Shown: one piece after another, positions 20,842 through 29,281 of the stretch
Layout: each line of letters begins with the position of its first letter
Numbering within the stretch: the first letter of the stretch is position 1
Assembly: GCA_025465095.1 (NCBI GenBank)
Contig: JAODME010000003.1
Location: forward strand, 1 to 64,000
Direction of reading: 5' to 3'
From: Microbacteriaceae bacterium
GTDB lineage: Bacteria; Actinomycetota; Actinomycetes; Actinomycetales; Microbacteriaceae
Length of the DNA stretch: 64,000 nt
Translations under genes and position numbers: made by a program
Notes under the pieces: generated by a model
Databases searched by the model: none
Told to the model about the DNA's origin: nothing
Seen by the model: only the letters and a program-made list of their open reading frames with translations

Positions 20842-21123
20842 GTGGCGGAGGTCAGCGGCGCTGGTCTGAAGGTCAGCGTCGTCTCGGCCGACCAGGAAGT
20901 CTGGTCGGGCGCGGCGTCGATGGTCGTCGCCCGCACCACGGAAGGCGAGATCGGTATTCTTGCCGGTCACGAGCCGCTCCTGGCGATCCTCGCGTCCGGC
21001 GAGGTCCGATTGAGCATCGAGGGAGGCGCAACGGTGAAGGCGAACGCGGACGACGGCTTCCTCTCGGTGTCAAACGACGTGGTGACGATCGTCGCCCGTA
21101 ACGCAGAGCTCGTGCGCGGCTAG
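20842..21123 (+). CDS. atpC: ATP synthase F1 subunit epsilon (short form)
   Basis: Regulatory rotor subunit of 93 residues from the GTG one base after the atpD stop. It contains the beta-sandwich (GEIGILAGHEPLLAIL) but almost none of the C-terminal helical hairpin that inhibits ATP hydrolysis in the approximately 135-residue enterobacterial form. Short epsilons are known in actinobacteria, so this is expected rather than a truncation. Confidence 0.93.
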   Translation: MAEVSGAGLKVSVVSADQEVWSGAASMVVARTTEGEIGILAGHEPLLAILASGEVRLSIEGGATVKANADDGFLSVSNDVVTIVARNAELVRG

Positions 21124-21127
21124 AACC

Positions 21128-21664
21128 ATGCTGATCGCGATGGCCGGGCTTCCCGGCAGCGGCAAGAGCACGATCGCCGGTCACATCGGTGCGCGCTTGC
21201 GCGCCGCCGTCGTGTCGGTCGATCCGATCGAGTCCGCGATCCTCACCGCGGGGATCGACGTCGACCAGCCGACAGGTCTCGCAGCCTACCTCGTCGCCGA
21301 GACCATCGCCGAGTCGGTGCTCGACAGCGGGCAGACGATCATCGTCGACGCGGTCAACGCCGTCGGCGCCGCACGCGAGGAATGGCTCAGGCTCGCCGCA
21401 CGTCAGGACGTCGAAGTGCGGTTCGTGGAGGCGGTCTGCTCGGACCCCGAGCTGCTCCGCACCAGAATCGTCGCGCGACACCGCAATCATCCGCACCTCG
21501 ACGAACCCAACTGGCATGCCGTAGAGCAGAGCCTCGACGAGTACGCGGAGTGGACGGGGCCGAGCGCCGCTGTCGCCCGAATCACCCTGGACACGTCCCG
21601 CCCCGTCGAGGCGAACGTCGAGGCGGCCGTGCGGTTCCTGACCGCCGACGCCATCCGCAGTTGA
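21128..21664 (+). CDS. P-loop ATPase/kinase of the AAA_33 or zeta-like type
   Basis: A 178-residue nucleotide-binding protein. Walker A GLPGSGKST is at 7-15, an acidic strand SVDPIESAIL follows near residue 34, and IIVDAVNAVG suggests Walker B. The layout is that of small-molecule or tRNA-type kinases and related phosphotransferases. It starts 4 bp after atpC and overlaps yaaA by one base, so it is read with the end of the ATP synthase operon. The substrate cannot be named. Confidence 0.75.
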   Translation: MLIAMAGLPGSGKSTIAGHIGARLRAAVVSVDPIESAILTAGIDVDQPTGLAAYLVAETIAESVLDSGQTIIVDAVNAVGAAREEWLRLAARQDVEVRFVEAVCSDPELLRTRIVARHRNHPHLDEPNWHAVEQSLDEYAEWTGPSAAVARITLDTSRPVEANVEAAVRFLTADAIRS

Positions 21665-22434
21665 TGCTCATCCTGCTGCCACCGTCCGAGACGAAACTCG
21701 ACGGCGGGGACGAAAGCGCGGTGCTCGACCTCGCCGCGCTGAGCTATCAGGCCTTGTCCGGCCCGCGCAGGTCGGCGCTCAAAGCCACCATGTCGCTCTC
21801 GCGAAACCTGAAGACGATGTCGGAGGCGCTCGGGCTCGGTCCGACGCAGCATTTCGAGCTGCTGCGGAACCGGGCGATCCGTGTCGCCCCGGTCATGCCG
21901 GCGCTCGAGCGTTACACCGGGGTGCTCTACGACGCACTCGATGTCGCGACCCTGCCGGAGGCCGCACGGGCGTTCGCCGGCAGCACCGTCGTCATCCACT
22001 CGGCCCTGTTCGGACTGCTCGGGGCCGACGACCCGATTCCCGCTTATCGCCTGTCGCACGACTCGCGGCTTCCCGAGATCCGGATGCGATCCCTGTGGAG
22101 CCAGACGATCTCCGCCGAGCTCGCCCGGCACGACGGGCTGATCCTCGACTTGCGCTCCGAGGCGTACGTCGCGCTCGGTCCGGTGCCTCCCGACGCGAAC
22201 GCCTTCTACCTTCGGGTCCTCTCCCAGGGGGCGGATGGCCAGAAGCGCGCACTCAACCACTTCAACAAGAAGGGCAAGGGCGCCTTCGTTCGTGCCCTTC
22301 TCGAGGCTGGACAGGATCACGCCGACGTCGAGTCGCTGCTCGCATGGGCGCACGACTCGGGTATGAACCTGAAGCAGGGGCCGGCGGGCGACCTTCACTT
22401 CACCGTCGACGCTACGCTGGCGCCTTCGAGATAG
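21664..22434 (+). CDS. yaaA: Peroxide stress protein YaaA (DUF328/UPF0246)
   Basis: A 256-residue member of the YaaA family, which limits free intracellular iron and oxidative DNA damage in Escherichia coli and binds DNA. Family hallmarks are the N-terminal MLILLPPSETK, the central YTGVLYDALD and the C-terminal FNKKGKGAFVRALL. The ATG shares one base with the preceding stop; the longer frame upstream overlaps the kinase gene. Confidence 0.9.
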   Translation: MLILLPPSETKLDGGDESAVLDLAALSYQALSGPRRSALKATMSLSRNLKTMSEALGLGPTQHFELLRNRAIRVAPVMPALERYTGVLYDALDVATLPEAARAFAGSTVVIHSALFGLLGADDPIPAYRLSHDSRLPEIRMRSLWSQTISAELARHDGLILDLRSEAYVALGPVPPDANAFYLRVLSQGADGQKRALNHFNKKGKGAFVRALLEAGQDHADVESLLAWAHDSGMNLKQGPAGDLHFTVDATLAPSR

Positions 22435-22443
22435 CCACGGGCA

Positions 22444-23097
22444 TCATCTGCTACGCCAGCACCTGGCAAAGTGATCGTCGATCATGCCGCAGGACTGCAT
22501 GAGCGCGTGCAAGGTTGTAGGGCCGACGAAACGGTAGCCGAGCTTCCTGAGTGCCTTACTCATGGCCGTCGATTCCGCGGTGACGGCCGCGACGTCCCCC
22601 CAGCTCCGAGGGATCGGACGGACGCCTTCCGGTGTGAAGCTCCAGAGAAGCTCGCTGAACGCGCCCGCTCTGCCGTGGACGAGGTCGAGGGTGATGCGGG
22701 CGTTGGAGATGGTCGCCGCGATCTTGGCCCGGTTGCGGATTATAGCGGCATCGTGAAGCAGCGCCGCGGCATCCGTCTCGGTCATCGCCGCGACCGCCTG
22801 GATGTCGAAACCGGAGAAGGCGGACCGGAACGCTGGCCGTCGGCGGAGGATGGTCAGCCAGGAGAGCCCCGCCTGGAACCCCTCAAGACTGAGTTTTTCA
22901 AAGAGCGGCTGGTCTTCGTGCAGCGGTGTTCCCCACTCCTCATCGTGATAGCGGCGGTACTCCGGGTCTTTCGCGCTCCAGGCGCAGCGCGCGATGCCGT
23001 CCTCGCCGGTGACGACAGTCGCCCTTGAAGAATCGGTACCGACAGCCGCCGCGAGTCCGGTCACGGCGGAAACCGTAGCGGTGCGCTCGGTGGGCAT
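22444..23097 (-). CDS. tag: DNA-3-methyladenine glycosylase I
   Basis: Base-excision enzyme that removes 3-methyladenine from alkylated DNA. The 217-residue protein has the Tag signature: CAWSAKDPEYRRYHDEEWG, LFEKLSLEGFQAGLSW, IIRNRAKI, and the Cys/His zinc ligands in the C-terminal GMIDDHFARC. An additional 35-residue N-terminal extension precedes the core. It overlaps the ogt stop by one base and is convergent with yaaA, only 9 bp apart, with no visible terminator. Confidence 0.93.
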   Translation of the reverse strand: MPTERTATVSAVTGLAAAVGTDSSRATVVTGEDGIARCAWSAKDPEYRRYHDEEWGTPLHEDQPLFEKLSLEGFQAGLSWLTILRRRPAFRSAFSGFDIQAVAAMTETDAAALLHDAAIIRNRAKIAATISNARITLDLVHGRAGAFSELLWSFTPEGVRPIPRSWGDVAAVTAESTAMSKALRKLGYRFVGPTTLHALMQSCGMIDDHFARCWRSR

Positions 23098-23654
23098 CAG
23101 GAGTGCGCGATCCCCTCGTGGTCGAGCAGCCAGACCTTGGTGGGAACACCTTCGCCGCCGCTGTAGCCGGTGATCTTGTGATTGGAGGCGAGAACCCGGT
23201 GGCAGCCGACGATGATCGGAATAGGGTTCGCGCCGATGGCTCCGCCGACGGCGCGGCCGGCGGTGGGACGTCCGGTCGCACGACCGATCTGTCCATAGGA
23301 CGAGACCTCTCCCCAGCCGAGGCGCTGCAACTGCTGCCAGACTGCGCGCTGAAAATCTGTTCCGGAGAGGCTGACGGGCAAGTCGAAGTCGCGGCGGCTG
23401 CCGGTGAAGTACTCGGCGAGCTGGTTCGCAGCCGTCTCGAGCACGGGGTTCGTCGACTCGGCCATCGAATCTCGGGGAAGACGGCCGTTGCGCTCAATGG
23501 CGAGCGAGGTGATCGACACACCATCGCTCGTGATCTCGATGCGACCGATCGGGCTGGCGAGGCGGCGGACTGCGGCCGGCGTCGACGTAGTCCCGGGCGG
23601 GGGAGCGGTCGCCTCGTCGGCGGACGGCTCGTGGAGCGCTGTTGCGAAAGCCAT
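23097..23654 (-). CDS. ogt: Methylated-DNA-protein-cysteine methyltransferase with GCHRV active site
   Basis: Suicide enzyme that transfers the alkyl group of O6-alkylguanine to its own cysteine. The 185-residue product has the helix-turn-helix/Arg-finger region SSYGQIGRATGRPTAGRAVG and the acceptor Cys151. The acceptor motif is GCHRV rather than the usual PCHRV; the rest (NPIPIIV before, ITGYSGG after) is standard. It forms an alkylation-repair pair with tag and probably has a leaderless transcript. Confidence 0.92.
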   Translation of the reverse strand: MAFATALHEPSADEATAPPPGTTSTPAAVRRLASPIGRIEITSDGVSITSLAIERNGRLPRDSMAESTNPVLETAANQLAEYFTGSRRDFDLPVSLSGTDFQRAVWQQLQRLGWGEVSSYGQIGRATGRPTAGRAVGGAIGANPIPIIVGCHRVLASNHKITGYSGGEGVPTKVWLLDHEGIAHS

Positions 23655-23661
23655 GCGATCG

Positions 23662-23667
23662 ACTTTA
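23662..23667 (-). promoter_or_regulatory. -10 element candidate for leaderless ogt-tag transcript
   Basis: On the minus strand TAAAGT lies 7 nt before the ogt ATG, with no Shine-Dalgarno sequence between. This spacing places the transcription start at or next to the start codon. Confidence 0.5.
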
Positions 23668-23771
23668 GTCGCGGCAGCCGACCGTCCTCTCGCCGTTTTC
23701 GGACTCCGGGTGCAGTCGGCGTGCTCTCTCTGCGGGGAAGGAGCGGAGCGTCGAACAGTCCTGCGCAGCAG

Positions 23772-25646
23772 CTACTCCGCGGGCGTCGGTCCCGGCGATC
23801 TGAGCCGCTGGGGGGACGGATCGGTGACACCCGCGCCCGTCACGATGCCCCGGATGGTGTCGACCGGCAGCTTCGGGCGTCGATACTGATCGGTGAGGCC
23901 GTTCGCCTCCTGCAGTGTGTCGGTGAGCTGTGTGTAGCAGAAGCCGGCCAGAACGGGGCTCTCCTGCAGTGCGGTGAACAACGCCCGCACTCGATCGGCG
24001 AAGTCCTCCGAGGAGGCGGCGGTCGAGTAGCCCCACGTGTCGATGTCGCTGTCCGGCGCATAGGTCACGCCGCCGAACTCGGTCACCATGACGGGCTGGT
24101 CCCGTCTACCGTGGGGCAGCACTACAAGCCTGCGTCCGACCGGCCCAACCCCGTCGATGAGCGATCGCACCGTCTGCGCATCGCCGTAGACCGCCCGAAG
24201 CTCGTCGCCCGTCGTCGCGTAGTCGTGGATCGTCAGCAGATCCGAGTCGGCATGCTCCCATCCGTCGTTGGAGACGACCGGCCTCGACGGGTCGAGCGCC
24301 TTCGTCAGGTGGTACAGAGCCTGAGCGAAGTGAAGTTGCGCGGGGTCGTGAGAGATGTGCTGCACTCCCCAACTCTCGTTGAGCGGGACCCAAGTGACGA
24401 TGCAGGGGTGGGATCGGTCGCGAGCGATGACGTCGGTCCACTCCCGGGTCACACGCTCGACCGCGGTCGTCGAGAACTCGAACGTGCTCCCCATCTCGCC
24501 CCAGACGAGCAGTCCGAGCCGGTCGGCCCAGAAGAGGAACCTGGGATCCTCGACCTTCTCGTGAATGCGCGCAGCGTTGAATCCGAGATCCCTGATCAGC
24601 TGTACTTCGTCGCGCAGCGCAGAGGCGCTCGGAGCGGCGAGATGCGATTCCGGCCAGTAGCCCTGCTCGAGCACGGACCTCACGTAGTACGGGCGGTCGT
24701 TGAGCAGGAAGTGCCCGCCGGCGACGCCGACGCTGCGAAGCCCAAGGTACGACCACACCTCGTCGAGCACCCGTCCCGCGTCATCCAGAATCTGAATGTG
24801 GGCGTCGATGAGGCGCGGCTGCTCCGGCGTCCACAGCAGCGTCTCGTAAGCCTGGCCATTCGATTGATGAGCGACACTCGCCGTCATGCGCGTGCGCGGT
24901 TGCGTCGTCGCCACCTGCTGGGTCGACAGCGTACGGCCATCGAAGCTCAACTCGACGCGGAGCTGCACCGCTTCGGTTGGCCGGGCCGACAGCTCGAGGT
25001 CGAGTTGAACGGTGCCGCCGGGCACGTCGCTCAGCCAGGCGAGGTCATGCACGTGCGTCCGGGCGACCGTCTCGAGCCACACCGGTTGCCAGATCCCGGT
25101 GGTGCGGTGGTACCAGATGACGTGCGGCTGCTCCAGCCAGTCCTGTTTGCCTCTCGGCTGCGACACGTCGAGCGGGTCGTCCTCCGCGCGGACCACAAGC
25201 GTGTGGTCGTCGTCGGAGCGGACGAGTTCCGTGACGTCGAACGAGAACGGCGTTTGGCCGCCCTCGTGCACACCGATCAGATGGCCGTCGATCCAAACGG
25301 AGGCCCGATAGTCGACCGCGCCGAAGTGCAGCAGCACCCGGTCGTCAGCGTTCCTGCGGCCGCTCGCCGCGATGTCGTCCGCGGTGAGCACTCGCCGGTA
25401 CCACACCACCGGGTGGAAGCCGGGATCGTGGATGCCAGACAGCTTGGATTCGGGCGGAAACGGCACTGTGATCGAGCGCGAGAAGTCGGCCTTGCCGACC
25501 GCCCAGCCCTCCCGCAGACCGGTGTCGTCGTCGTCGTGCTCGAAGTCCCAGGCGCCGGACAGGTCCTTCCACTCCCGGCGTACGACCTGCGGCCGAGGGT
25601 AGTTGCCGTCTTGGCTGCTCGCGCTGAACGAAGATTCCTGAAGCAT
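23772..25646 (-). CDS. Glycoside hydrolase family 2 enzyme (beta-galactosidase/beta-glucuronidase type)
   Basis: Cytoplasmic exo-glycosidase of 624 residues: an N-terminal sugar-binding jelly roll (about 20-200), an Ig-like domain (about 200-300) and the catalytic barrel. The acid/base is Glu424 in PLNESWG and the nucleophile Glu523 in VTEFGG. There is no signal peptide, so it acts on imported oligosaccharides. The ATG at 25646 is preferred over the one at 25664 because GAGGA lies 7 nt before it and because the operator at 25666-25681 would otherwise abut the start. Beta-glucuronidase, galactosidase or mannosidase activity cannot be told apart from sequence alone. Confidence 0.9.
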   Translation of the reverse strand: MLQESSFSASSQDGNYPRPQVVRREWKDLSGAWDFEHDDDDTGLREGWAVGKADFSRSITVPFPPESKLSGIHDPGFHPVVWYRRVLTADDIAASGRRNADDRVLLHFGAVDYRASVWIDGHLIGVHEGGQTPFSFDVTELVRSDDDHTLVVRAEDDPLDVSQPRGKQDWLEQPHVIWYHRTTGIWQPVWLETVARTHVHDLAWLSDVPGGTVQLDLELSARPTEAVQLRVELSFDGRTLSTQQVATTQPRTRMTASVAHQSNGQAYETLLWTPEQPRLIDAHIQILDDAGRVLDEVWSYLGLRSVGVAGGHFLLNDRPYYVRSVLEQGYWPESHLAAPSASALRDEVQLIRDLGFNAARIHEKVEDPRFLFWADRLGLLVWGEMGSTFEFSTTAVERVTREWTDVIARDRSHPCIVTWVPLNESWGVQHISHDPAQLHFAQALYHLTKALDPSRPVVSNDGWEHADSDLLTIHDYATTGDELRAVYGDAQTVRSLIDGVGPVGRRLVVLPHGRRDQPVMVTEFGGVTYAPDSDIDTWGYSTAASSEDFADRVRALFTALQESPVLAGFCYTQLTDTLQEANGLTDQYRRPKLPVDTIRGIVTGAGVTDPSPQRLRSPGPTPAE

Positions 25647-25665
25647 GCGCACATCCTCGCGCATA

Positions 25666-25681
25666 TTTCTAGCGCTGTAAA
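25666..25681 (-). promoter_or_regulatory. LacI-type operator candidate before the GH2 gene
   Basis: TTTCTAGCGCTGTAAA is a partial palindrome centred on AGCGCT. One half, GCTGTAAA, is the exact complement of the TTTACAGC half of the operator at 26833-26848. It lies in the 59-bp gap between the LacI gene and the GH2 gene, 20 bp before the GH2 start. Confidence 0.7.
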
Positions 25682-25705
25682 GCGGCGCTCGGTATCACGA
25701 ACCGG

Positions 25706-26722
25706 TCAGCGGGGCAGTTCGGGTGCGCTCTCTCGAAAGGTCAACGAGTGCGGCACTAGCCTGTGCCTGCCGACGCCCTGGTGGCCGTTCATCCGTTCCT
25801 CGAGCAGATCCAAGGTCACCTTGGCCAGTCGCGGCTTGTCCGGTGCGATCGAGGTGAGAGTGGGCAGAGTGTAGGAAGCCAGCGCCGTGTCGTCCCAGCC
25901 GATGACCGCTACATCTTCGGGAACGGCGAGCCCGGACCGGTGGAGGCCCTGCAGGGCGCCGAGCGCGAACTTGTCGTCGCGGCAGAGGACTCCGTCGAAC
26001 CGAAGGCCCCTCGCCAGTGCTGCCCGCGTCGCGTCCGCGCACGACTCGGGGGAGAAATCCCGCACGGTGAGCACGAGATCCGGATCCAACTCAATCCCCG
26101 CCTCCACGAGCGCCTGCTGGTAGCCGACCAGGCGGCGGTTCGTGGAAACCGTGATATCGCCATCGACGACACCTAGGAAGGCGATCCGCCGTCGACCAAG
26201 CGCGAGGAGGTGCTGCGCGGCTTCTTTCGCCGCGGCCACGTTGTCGATCATCACATGGTCGGTGGTTGACGGAATCGCCGCTTCACCGAGGAGGACCAGT
26301 GGCGTGTCCTTGTGCACCGTCGCGAGTTCGATGGCGTCCATGCGCACGGGATGGAAGATGACGCCGTCGACCAGTCCCGCCTCCCGGTCCTTGAGCACGG
26401 CGTGCTCGGCGACCGTGTCACTGAGCGTCTGCTCTATGAGCACTCGATAGCCGCGGCGCGTCGCCTCCTCAGCGATTCGGCGCGACAGCTCGGAGAAGTA
26501 CGGATGATCGATCTCCGGTATCGCGAGCGCGATCATCCCGGTCCTGCCGGTCGCGAGCCTCCGTGCGGTCAGGTTCGGCCTGTAGCCGAGGTCGTCGATC
26601 GCTGCCTGTACGCGCGTGCGCAATGCAGGCGCAACATGGGGATAGTCGTGCACGACATTCGAGACCGTTTTCATCGACACGCCGGCGAGCTCGGCCACGT
26701 CGATCAGTCGCACTCGCCCCAT
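25706..26722 (-). CDS. LacI-family transcriptional regulator
   Basis: Sugar-responsive repressor of 338 residues. The N-terminal helix-turn-helix and hinge are clear (LIDVAELAGVSMKTVSNVV, then GYRPNLTARRLATGRTG), followed by the periplasmic-binding-protein-like effector domain with VIGWDDTALASYTLPTLTSI. It lies between the GH2 gene and a divergent sugar ABC transporter and is flanked by matching palindromes at 25666-25681 and 26833-26848, so it most likely represses both arms until an oligosaccharide or its product is bound. Confidence 0.95.
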   Translation of the reverse strand: MGRVRLIDVAELAGVSMKTVSNVVHDYPHVAPALRTRVQAAIDDLGYRPNLTARRLATGRTGMIALAIPEIDHPYFSELSRRIAEEATRRGYRVLIEQTLSDTVAEHAVLKDREAGLVDGVIFHPVRMDAIELATVHKDTPLVLLGEAAIPSTTDHVMIDNVAAAKEAAQHLLALGRRRIAFLGVVDGDITVSTNRRLVGYQQALVEAGIELDPDLVLTVRDFSPESCADATRAALARGLRFDGVLCRDDKFALGALQGLHRSGLAVPEDVAVIGWDDTALASYTLPTLTSIAPDKPRLAKVTLDLLEERMNGHQGVGRHRLVPHSLTFRESAPELPR

Positions 26723-26790
26723 CGATGCTCCATCTGGTCGCCCACCATCATAGGCGGGCGCTCGTCTCGCAAATCGCCGTCCGTCCTTGA

Positions 26791-26824
26791 CTACAACCGT
26801 GTAGCGAGATTCACAACCGGGTAG
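26791..26824 (+). repeat. Paired ACAACCGKGTAG repeats upstream of the sugar transporter promoter
   Basis: ACAACCGTGTAG (26793-26804) and ACAACCGGGTAG (26813-26824) are direct repeats 20 bp apart; the first also forms the inverted repeat CTACA-N4-TGTAG. The second reaches into the -35 of the transporter promoter. They could bind a second regulator or help LacI autoregulation. Confidence 0.45.
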
Positions 26825-26850
26825 ACAGAAAGTTTACAGCGCTGTACATT
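26822..26850 (+). promoter_or_regulatory. Sugar transporter promoter with embedded LacI operator
   Basis: -35 TAGACA (26822-26827) and -10 TACATT (26845-26850) are separated by exactly 17 bp. The operator TTTACAGCGCTGTACA (26833-26848), with the perfect palindrome TACAGCGCTGTA at its core, fills the spacer and overlaps the -10, so bound LacI would block RNA polymerase. The roughly 94-nt leader that follows holds TTGC-N5-GCAA (26885-26897) and GTTGGCAAC (26899-26907), possible sites for another factor. Confidence 0.72.
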
Positions 26851-26950
26851 GGCCCCACGTCATTACTGCCCGTTGCACCACGGGTTGCATGACGCAAGGT
26901 TGGCAACGCGCACCAGGCGTGAGGCAACGTTTTCACTGAGGAGGACGATG

Positions 26951-28264
26951 ATGACAACACCGAATGTGTCTGCACGCCGGCGGTTCGCCGCGATCGCAGC
27001 AGTCGGCGCAGCTGCCGCACTGGTGCTGTCCGGATGCTCGGCGTCCGGACAGGCAGAGACTCCCGGCGGCGAGTTCACGGGCGAGTACACGGGACCCGAG
27101 GTGGAGCTGTCTTACTGGAACGGCTTCACCGGCGGTGACGGCCCATTCATGCAGCAGATGGTCGACGAGTTCATGGCTGAGCACGACAACATAAAGATCG
27201 TTTCGAACACGTCGCAGTGGTCGGACTTTTACCAGCGCCTTCCTGCGGCAGTGACCGCCGGCGAAGGGCCGGATGTCGGGGTGATGCACCTTGACCAGCT
27301 CGCCACGAACGCCGCGCGCGGCGTGATCCTTCCCCTAGACGACCTTGCGGAGTCGCTCGAACTGACCGCCGATGACTTCACCGAAGAGGTCTGGGACGCC
27401 GGCGTCTACAAGGAACAGCGCTACGGCATTCCGCTCGACGTGCACTCGCTGGCGATGTACTACAACACGGAGCACTTCGCGGCGGCAGGCATCAGCGAGC
27501 CGCCGACCGATGACGCCTCCTTCCAGGAGGCGCTGACGAAGCTGCAGGCCGCCGGATACCAGACGCCGTTCTGGATGCCGGCCAGGTGGCCCAGTCACCT
27601 CATGAACCTGTCGCTGCAGTGGCAGTTCGGTGGTGAGCCGTACGGCGAGGATGGAACAGAAGCGCAATTCGACTCCGAAGCGGGAGTCAACGCCATCGAA
27701 TGGCAGACGTCCATCATCGAGAACGGCTTCAGCCCCGAGGATGTCGCAGTCGACTCCCAGTACGTCGCCTTCAAGAACGGCGAAACGTCGATCACCTGGG
27801 ATGGCATCTGGCAGATCAACGACCTCAACGCCTCCGGCCTCCCGTACGCGGCGGCTCCGGTTCCCACCATCGGTGAGAAAGAGGCGGTCTGGGCGAACTC
27901 GCACCACTTCTTCCTGCCGAAGACCAGTGGTGACGAGAACAAGGTGAACGCTGCCAAGGTGTTCATCGCCTGGATGAGCGAGCACTCGGGCGAATGGGCC
28001 GGTGCCGGAATGATCCCCGCGCGCGAGTCCGTTAGGTCCAGTGGCGTCCTCGATGGGACAGCTCAGGCGCCCATCGCGGAACTCATCGACACAATGCGCT
28101 TCCTTCCTTCGGTGCCGGGAATCGGTACGGTGCAGGCGGAGACGCTCGAGGTCGCGGTTGGCGATGCCGTGCTCGGTGAGTCCGAGCCGAAAGAGGCGAT
28201 GTCGACGGCCACTAAGCGGGCCAACCAGCTCATGGAAGACAACGCAGCCTCGTTCGGAAACTAG
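26951..28264 (+). CDS. Sugar ABC transporter substrate-binding lipoprotein
   Basis: Oligosaccharide receptor of the MalE/UgpB class, 437 residues. The signal peptide ends in the lipobox LVLSGC with Cys29 lipidated. The mature part starts with the typical ELSYWNGFTGGDG and contains WDGIWQIN. Of two adjacent ATGs (26948, 26951) the second is preferred because AGGAGG (26939-26944) is 6 nt before it. It is the first gene of the LacI-controlled plus-strand operon. Confidence 0.93.
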   Translation: MTTPNVSARRRFAAIAAVGAAAALVLSGCSASGQAETPGGEFTGEYTGPEVELSYWNGFTGGDGPFMQQMVDEFMAEHDNIKIVSNTSQWSDFYQRLPAAVTAGEGPDVGVMHLDQLATNAARGVILPLDDLAESLELTADDFTEEVWDAGVYKEQRYGIPLDVHSLAMYYNTEHFAAAGISEPPTDDASFQEALTKLQAAGYQTPFWMPARWPSHLMNLSLQWQFGGEPYGEDGTEAQFDSEAGVNAIEWQTSIIENGFSPEDVAVDSQYVAFKNGETSITWDGIWQINDLNASGLPYAAAPVPTIGEKEAVWANSHHFFLPKTSGDENKVNAAKVFIAWMSEHSGEWAGAGMIPARESVRSSGVLDGTAQAPIAELIDTMRFLPSVPGIGTVQAETLEVAVGDAVLGESEPKEAMSTATKRANQLMEDNAASFGN

Positions 28265-28270
28265 TTCACA

Positions 28271-29281
28271 ATGACATCTGATGTCGGGGTGGGCGCTCTC
28301 TCGGAAGAGAGGGCGCCCCACGCTCCTGCCAGCAAGAGCGTCCGCCGGTCCCTGCACGGCAATCGAAAGGGCGGGATTCCCGAGCAGGGCCGCGCCACGC
28401 CGTGGCTTTTCCTGGCACCGTACCTCGTGCTCTTCCTCGCCTTCGTGGTCCTTCCCGCCGTCCTGGGTGTGTGGATCAGCCTGCACTCCTGGGATTACAC
28501 CATGCCGGTGCAGCCCTTCGTCGGCCTAGAAAACTACATCTCTCTTTTCCGGCCCGACTCCGTCAACTTTGACGTGTTCTGGAACTCCATGCGCGCCACG
28601 GGGATCTTCACGCTCTTCAGCGTTCCCCTCCTGCTCGTCATACCGCTCGCCGTCGCCTTGTTGATGGCGAAGAAGTTCCCCGGCCGCAACTTCTTCCGTG
28701 CCGTCTACTTCGCCCCGTACGTCCTGGGCGTCGCCGTCATCGCGGTGCTCTGGCGTTACCTGCTCGACAACAACATCGGTCTCGTCAACTACTACCTCGG
28801 AATTCTCGGGCTGCCCGATGACACCGCCTGGACCACATCCACGCCGGCAGCGTGGGTCGCCCTCGTCGGCGTCACGGTGTGGTGGACCCTCGGCTTCAAC
28901 GCCGTGATCTACCTCGCCGCGCTGCAGGACATCCCGATCGAACTCTACGAAGCCGCGCGAATGGACGGTGCCAGCTCATGGAACCAGTTCGTGCACGTCA
29001 CGATCCCCGGGCTTCGTCCGATCCTGTCTTTCATCACCATCATCACGCTGATCGCCTCGGCCAACATGTTCGGTCAGTCCTATCTGATGACGCAGGGCGG
29101 CCCGGGCCGGGAGACTCGCACGGCGATCTATCAAATCGCCGAGACGGGTCTTCGCAACTTTCAGATGGGGGACGCGGCGGCCATGAGCTATGTGCTCACC
29201 GTCTTCCTGATGCTCGTCAGCGTTGTCGTGTTCTGGATCTTCCGTGAAAAGAAAGAGGCTCGCGATGACGCAACCCGCTGA
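28271..29281 (+). CDS. Sugar ABC transporter permease (MalF type)
   Basis: Membrane subunit of 336 residues with six helices after a polar N-terminus of about 45 residues. The EAA loop EAARMDGASSWNQFVHVTIPGLRP marks the carbohydrate-uptake-1 family. It starts 6 bp after the receptor gene. No ATPase gene is in the operon, so a shared MsiK-type ATPase encoded elsewhere probably energises it. Confidence 0.93.
   Translation: MTSDVGVGALSEERAPHAPASKSVRRSLHGNRKGGIPEQGRATPWLFLAPYLVLFLAFVVLPAVLGVWISLHSWDYTMPVQPFVGLENYISLFRPDSVNFDVFWNSMRATGIFTLFSVPLLLVIPLAVALLMAKKFPGRNFFRAVYFAPYVLGVAVIAVLWRYLLDNNIGLVNYYLGILGLPDDTAWTTSTPAAWVALVGVTVWWTLGFNAVIYLAALQDIPIELYEAARMDGASSWNQFVHVTIPGLRPILSFITIITLIASANMFGQSYLMTQGGPGRETRTAIYQIAETGLRNFQMGDAAAMSYVLTVFLMLVSVVVFWIFREKKEARDDATR

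Noticed and set aside
20842-21123. Truncated epsilon subunit as a broken gene
   Set aside because: Short epsilons lacking the C-terminal hairpin are known in actinobacteria, and the beta-sandwich domain is intact.
23103-25874. Open frame of 923 codons on the plus strand, antisense to tag, ogt and the GH2 gene
   Set aside because: Product is Arg/Val/Gly/Asp-rich without domain features; all three minus-strand genes have complete family motifs. Long antisense frames are expected in GC-rich DNA.
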